Positions 61,130 to 64,000 of a stretch of DNA of 64,000 nt are shown piece after piece (positions within the stretch are counted from its first letter, which is position 1; each line of letters begins with the position of its first letter). The stretch is from SLRI01 sp964393275 (GTDB lineage Bacteria; Pseudomonadota; Alphaproteobacteria; Geminicoccales; Geminicoccaceae). The stretch is from the NCBI GenBank assembly GCA_964393275.1, contig CAYMTA010000012.1:1-64000 (forward strand). The letters run 5' to 3'. The notes beneath the pieces were generated by a model, which was not told where the DNA came from, did no database searches, and worked only from the letters and a program-made list of their open reading frames with translations. Both the position numbers and the translations under genes were made by a program.

Positions 61130-62638
61130 TCAGGTGCCGCAGAAGGTGGCCAGCACCCGCTCCTCGGGGCGGGGCGGCTCGGCATAGGCCGCAAACCGGG
61201 CGGGCGGCTCGTCATAGGGGCGCCGAAGAGCCTCGAGCAGCTCCTGGAAAGGGGCGAGATCGCCCCGCTCGACCGCCGCCTCGAGCGCCTGCTCGACCCG
61301 ATGGTTGCGCGGGATGATCGCGGGGTTGACCCGCCGCATCGCCGCCGCCCGCTCCGCCGGGGCCAGGGGGTCCCGCTCCAGCCGTGCGCGCCAGCCAGCG
61401 GCCCAGTCGAGATAGAGCTCGGGCTTGCCGAAGAGCCCGGCGACCCGGTCATCGGCGGCCGGGTCTGCCGCCGCGTCGACGAGACGGCGGAAGGTGAGCG
61501 TGTAGTCGGCCTCGCCCTTCTGCATGGCGTCGAGCAGGGCATGGATCAGCGCCAGATCGCCCTCCTCCGCCGATTCGAGGCCGATCTTCCGGCGCATCCG
61601 CGACAGCAGCTCGCGCTCGAACGTTCGACCGAAGGTCTCCACCGCTTCCGTGGCACGGGCCACCGCGCGCTCGACATCGGTGTCGATCAGCCCGAGCAGC
61701 GCCTCGGCGAGGCGGGCGAGATTCCAGCCGGCGAGGCGCGGCTGGTTGGCGAAGGCGTAGCGGCCGGCCTGGTCGATCGAGCTGAAGACGGTGGCCGGGT
61801 CATAGGCGTCCATGAAGGCGCAGGGGCCGTAGTCGATGGTCTCGCCCGCGATCGACATGTTGTCGGTATTCATCACCCCATGGATGAAGCCGACGGCGAG
61901 CCACTGGGCCACCAGCCTCGCCTGCCGCTCGGCCACGGCGGCGAGCAGATCCAGGGCCTTCTGCTCGCTGTCCCGCAGCTCGGGATAGTGGCGGTCGATG
62001 ACATAGTCGACGAGGCGGGCCAGGGCCTCGGTGTCGCCGCGGGCGGCGAAGAACTGGAAGGTGCCGACCCTGACGTGGCTTTCGGCGACGCGGGTCAGGA
62101 CGGCCCCCGGCAGCGCCGTCTCGCGCTGCACCGGCTCGCCCGTGGTGACCGCGGCCAAGGCCCGGGTCGTCGGGATGCCGAGCGCGTGCATCGCCTCGCC
62201 CATCAGGTATTCGCGCAGCACCGGGCCCAAGGCGGCGCGGCCGTCGCCGCCGCGCGAGAAGGGGGTGCGGCCGGCGCCCTTGAGCTGGATGTCGCGGCGG
62301 ATGCCCTGGCGATCTTGCACCTCGCCCAGAAGGATCGCCCTTCCATCGCCGAGCTGCGGCACGAACTGGCCGAACTGGTGGCCGGCATAGGCCATGGCGA
62401 GCGGCTCCGCCCCTTCCGGCACGACGTTGCCGGCGAGCATCGCCGCCCCGGCCTCGCCGTCCAGCAGATCCGGGTCGACGCCGAGATCTCGGGCGAGATC
62501 GCGGTTGACGGCGACCATCCCCGGCTCCGCCACCGGCGTCGGCGGCAGGCGCGCGAAGAAGCGGTCCGGCAGCCGGGCATAGCTGTTGTCGAAGGCGAAG
62601 GGCGAGGTCATGGGCGGATGGGTGCGGTGCATGTCCAT
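61130..62638 (-). CDS. selO: Protein adenylyltransferase SelO
   Basis: 502 residues of the SelO/YdiU pseudokinase family. Landmarks: FDNSYARLPDRFF, YAGHQFGQFVPQLGDGRA (in parts), RDIQLKGAGRTPFSRGGDGRA (with the nucleotide-binding Lys), FIHGVMNTDNMSIAGETIDYGP (in parts) and INPAIIPRNHRVEQAL-type text near the end. The C-terminus is TFCGT; the penultimate-region Cys corresponds to the selenocysteine site of animal SelO, here encoded by an ordinary TGC. It transfers AMP to protein side chains and affects redox homeostasis. Other in-frame ATGs lie at 62632 and 62611. Confidence 0.93.
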   Translation of the reverse strand: MDMHRTHPPMTSPFAFDNSYARLPDRFFARLPPTPVAEPGMVAVNRDLARDLGVDPDLLDGEAGAAMLAGNVVPEGAEPLAMAYAGHQFGQFVPQLGDGRAILLGEVQDRQGIRRDIQLKGAGRTPFSRGGDGRAALGPVLREYLMGEAMHALGIPTTRALAAVTTGEPVQRETALPGAVLTRVAESHVRVGTFQFFAARGDTEALARLVDYVIDRHYPELRDSEQKALDLLAAVAERQARLVAQWLAVGFIHGVMNTDNMSIAGETIDYGPCAFMDAYDPATVFSSIDQAGRYAFANQPRLAGWNLARLAEALLGLIDTDVERAVARATEAVETFGRTFERELLSRMRRKIGLESAEEGDLALIHALLDAMQKGEADYTLTFRRLVDAAADPAADDRVAGLFGKPELYLDWAAGWRARLERDPLAPAERAAAMRRVNPAIIPRNHRVEQALEAAVERGDLAPFQELLEALRRPYDEPPARFAAYAEPPRPEERVLATFCGT

Positions 62639-62684
62639 GATATGGGCTGCCCTCGCTGTTTGATCCAGGTAATGCGCGGCCGGT

Positions 62685-63695
62685 CTACTCGGCCTCGCCG
62701 CCGAGCGGAAAGTAGCATGCCGCCGCGTGGGTCGCCTTGTGCTCGAGCGGCGGGACCCGCTCGCGGCAGATGGCCTGGGCGCGCCAGCAGCGGGGGTTGA
62801 AGCTGCATCCCGGCGGCGGATCGAGCGGCGAGGGCAGCTCGCCCTCGAGGCGGATGCGCTGCTTCTGCCGCTCCGGATCGGCGACCGGCGTCGCCGAAAG
62901 CAGGGCCGCCGTGTAGGGATGCTCGGGCCGCGCGAACACCGCCTCGGCCGGCCCCGTCTCGACCGGCCGGCCGAGATACATCACCATGACGTCGTCGGCG
63001 AAGTGGCGGACCACCGAGAGATCATGGCTGATGAAGAGGTAGGCGAGCCCGAATTCCTGCTGCAGGTCGATCAGGATGTTCAGGACCTGGGCCTGGATCG
63101 AGAGGTCGAGGGCCGAGAGCGGCTCGTCGAGGACCAGGATCTCGGGGTTCAGCATCAAGGCCCGGGCGACGGCGATGCGCTGGCGCTGCCCGCCTGAGAA
63201 CATGTGCGGATAGCGCTCGTAGTGCTCGGCCCGAAGGCCGACCCTTGCCAGCATCTCGAGCGCCTTGTCGCGGCGCTCGGCCGAACGCAGGGTCGTGTTG
63301 ATCTTCAACGGCTCCTCGAGGATGGCGCCGATCTTCTGGCGCGGGTTGAGCGAGCCATAGGGGTTCTGGAAGACGATCTGGACCTTGCGGCGAAGCTCCC
63401 GGTCGCCCGGATCGGCCGGCCGGCCGGCGATCAGGAGGCGGCCCGAGCTCGGCTGCTCGATCATGGTGACGAGGCGGGCCAGGGTCGACTTGCCGCAGCC
63501 CGATTCGCCGACCACGGCGAGCGTGCGCCCGGCCTCGAGGCTGAAGCTGACGCCGTTGACCGCATGCAGCTCGCGCGTCTGCCGGAACGGCCCACGCGAG
63601 ACGGTGTAGCTGCGGGTGAGGTCCATGGCCTCGATGACCGGGGACCCGATGACCCGCGCCTCGCCAGACGGCATGTCGATCACGGCGGCGCTCAA
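62685..63695 (-). CDS. dppF: Dipeptide/oligopeptide ABC transporter ATPase (DppF/OppF type)
   Basis: 336 residues from a TTG that overlaps the upstream stop (TTGA); ATG 63674 is an alternative. Walker A is GESGCGKSTLA, the signature is FSGGQRQRIAVARAL, Walker B is LVLDEPLSALD, and the C-terminal oligo_HPY region has CSFNPRCWRAQAICRERVPPL in part. It would pair with the upstream DppD. The binding protein and permeases of this importer lie beyond the window edge, making this a second peptide importer distinct from opp at 43.5 kb. Confidence 0.94.
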   Translation of the reverse strand: MSAAVIDMPSGEARVIGSPVIEAMDLTRSYTVSRGPFRQTRELHAVNGVSFSLEAGRTLAVVGESGCGKSTLARLVTMIEQPSSGRLLIAGRPADPGDRELRRKVQIVFQNPYGSLNPRQKIGAILEEPLKINTTLRSAERRDKALEMLARVGLRAEHYERYPHMFSGGQRQRIAVARALMLNPEILVLDEPLSALDLSIQAQVLNILIDLQQEFGLAYLFISHDLSVVRHFADDVMVMYLGRPVETGPAEAVFARPEHPYTAALLSATPVADPERQKQRIRLEGELPSPLDPPPGCSFNPRCWRAQAICRERVPPLEHKATHAAACYFPLGGEAE

Positions 63696-64000
63696 GTCAG
63701 CGCCTCCGCCTCGACCAGGCCCGGATGGCCCATCGGCTCGCCGTGACGAAGCGGGTAGTTGCAGAGCGCCTGACCGAGCTCCTCGCCCTGGCGGACGACC
63801 CCTTCGCGGCAGCGCTCGGTGACGAAGCGGCAACGCGGCCCGAAGAGGCAGCCCTTCGGCCGGTCGCCCTGGCCCGGGACGACGCCCGGGATCGACGGCA
63901 GCTTGCCGTGGCGGGTGGCGCGCTCGGGCAGGGCCGCGAGGAGCGCTGCCGTGTAGGGATGATGCGGGTCGCGGAAAAGCTCCCTCACCGGCTGCTCCTC
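63692..64000 (-). CDS. dppD: Dipeptide/oligopeptide ABC transporter ATPase (DppD/OppD type), C-terminal part
   Basis: Only the last 102 residues are inside the window; the frame is open to base 64000. The oligo_HPY region is visible: FRDPHHPYTAALLAALPE and PKGCLFGPRCRFVTERC, with the Cys pattern that holds an iron-sulfur cluster in some OppD/DppD proteins. Its stop overlaps the dppF start (TTGA). Confidence 0.9.
   Translation of the reverse strand, partial: EEQPVRELFRDPHHPYTAALLAALPERATRHGKLPSIPGVVPGQGDRPKGCLFGPRCRFVTERCREGVVRQGEELGQALCNYPLRHGEPMGHPGLVEAEALT

Noticed and set aside
61130..61144. Selenocysteine in SelO
   Set aside because: The residue at the selenocysteine-equivalent position is encoded by TGC, not TGA, so it is an ordinary Cys.

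Overview
The window is GC-rich (around 70% by eye) with dense, often overlapping genes (ATGA, GTGA and TTGA stop/start junctions). The gene set points to an alphaproteobacterium: a very large NAD-glutamate dehydrogenase, a PmtA-type phospholipid N-methyltransferase, CcmA/B/C haem export, a membrane urate hydroxylase (PuuD), a DUF1127 protein, and class III cyclases joined to TPR domains. A Rhodospirillales/Geminicoccales-like lineage is plausible, but this is inference from gene content. No rRNA, tRNA or CRISPR array was seen.

Layout. 1-4.7 kb: the end of an amino-acid-type solute-binding protein, a PBP4-type carboxypeptidase, a GNAT, a SnoaL-like protein, a LysR regulator with a clear T-N11-A dyad, and a tandem pair of paralogous unknown genes. 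4739-4838 is a 100-N scaffold gap flanked by an identical 55-bp sequence on both sides, so it is probably an assembly artefact. 4.9-13.2 kb: a TPR regulator, a PLP decarboxylase, a DUF1127 gene with terminator, a membrane adenylate cyclase, a fluoroacetate-dehalogenase-like enzyme and an nfeD/slipin pair. 13.2-15.0 kb: an AT-richer island with an IS110 transposase remnant and two small membrane proteins. 15-23 kb: a coupled RluA / isochorismatase / CoA-transferase operon, a metallo-beta-lactamase/TetR divergon, puuD-guaD and an LPG-synthase-like membrane protein. 23.3-28.6 kb: a thiamine operon (thiM-thiE-thiD, a DctP-like binding protein, thiX, thiY) read on the minus strand behind a TPP riboswitch. 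29-34.4 kb: ccmA-ccmB, then a CBS/DUF2267 and a baeRF3-like gene, then ccmC, with a truncated PaaK-like ligase overlapping ccmA. 34.5-43.2 kb: a hypothetical protein, a diguanylate cyclase, pmtA, the NAD-glutamate dehydrogenase and an SDR. 43.5-48.8 kb: a complete oligopeptide ABC importer with a fused OppDF ATPase. 48.9-55.7 kb: a lone ABC membrane domain, a secreted hypothetical, rpe, an internally deleted MFS pseudogene with its MarR regulator, a cyclase-TPR sensor and a secreted ankyrin/YHS pair. 55.7-57.1 kb: an 806-bp non-coding region with two helically phased repeat arrays, then a small lipoprotein and an entericidin. 57.4-64 kb: cardiolipin synthase, an AI-2E family exporter, a 3-hydroxyacyl-CoA-type dehydrogenase, SelO and the end of a second Dpp-type importer.

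Themes: nutrient capture (two peptide importers, pyrimidine/thiamine salvage, purine catabolism), nucleotide second messengers (two class III cyclases, one GGDEF protein) and membrane lipid synthesis (PmtA, cardiolipin synthase, LPG-synthase-like). The least explained piece of DNA is the double repeat array at about 55.97-56.22 kb.
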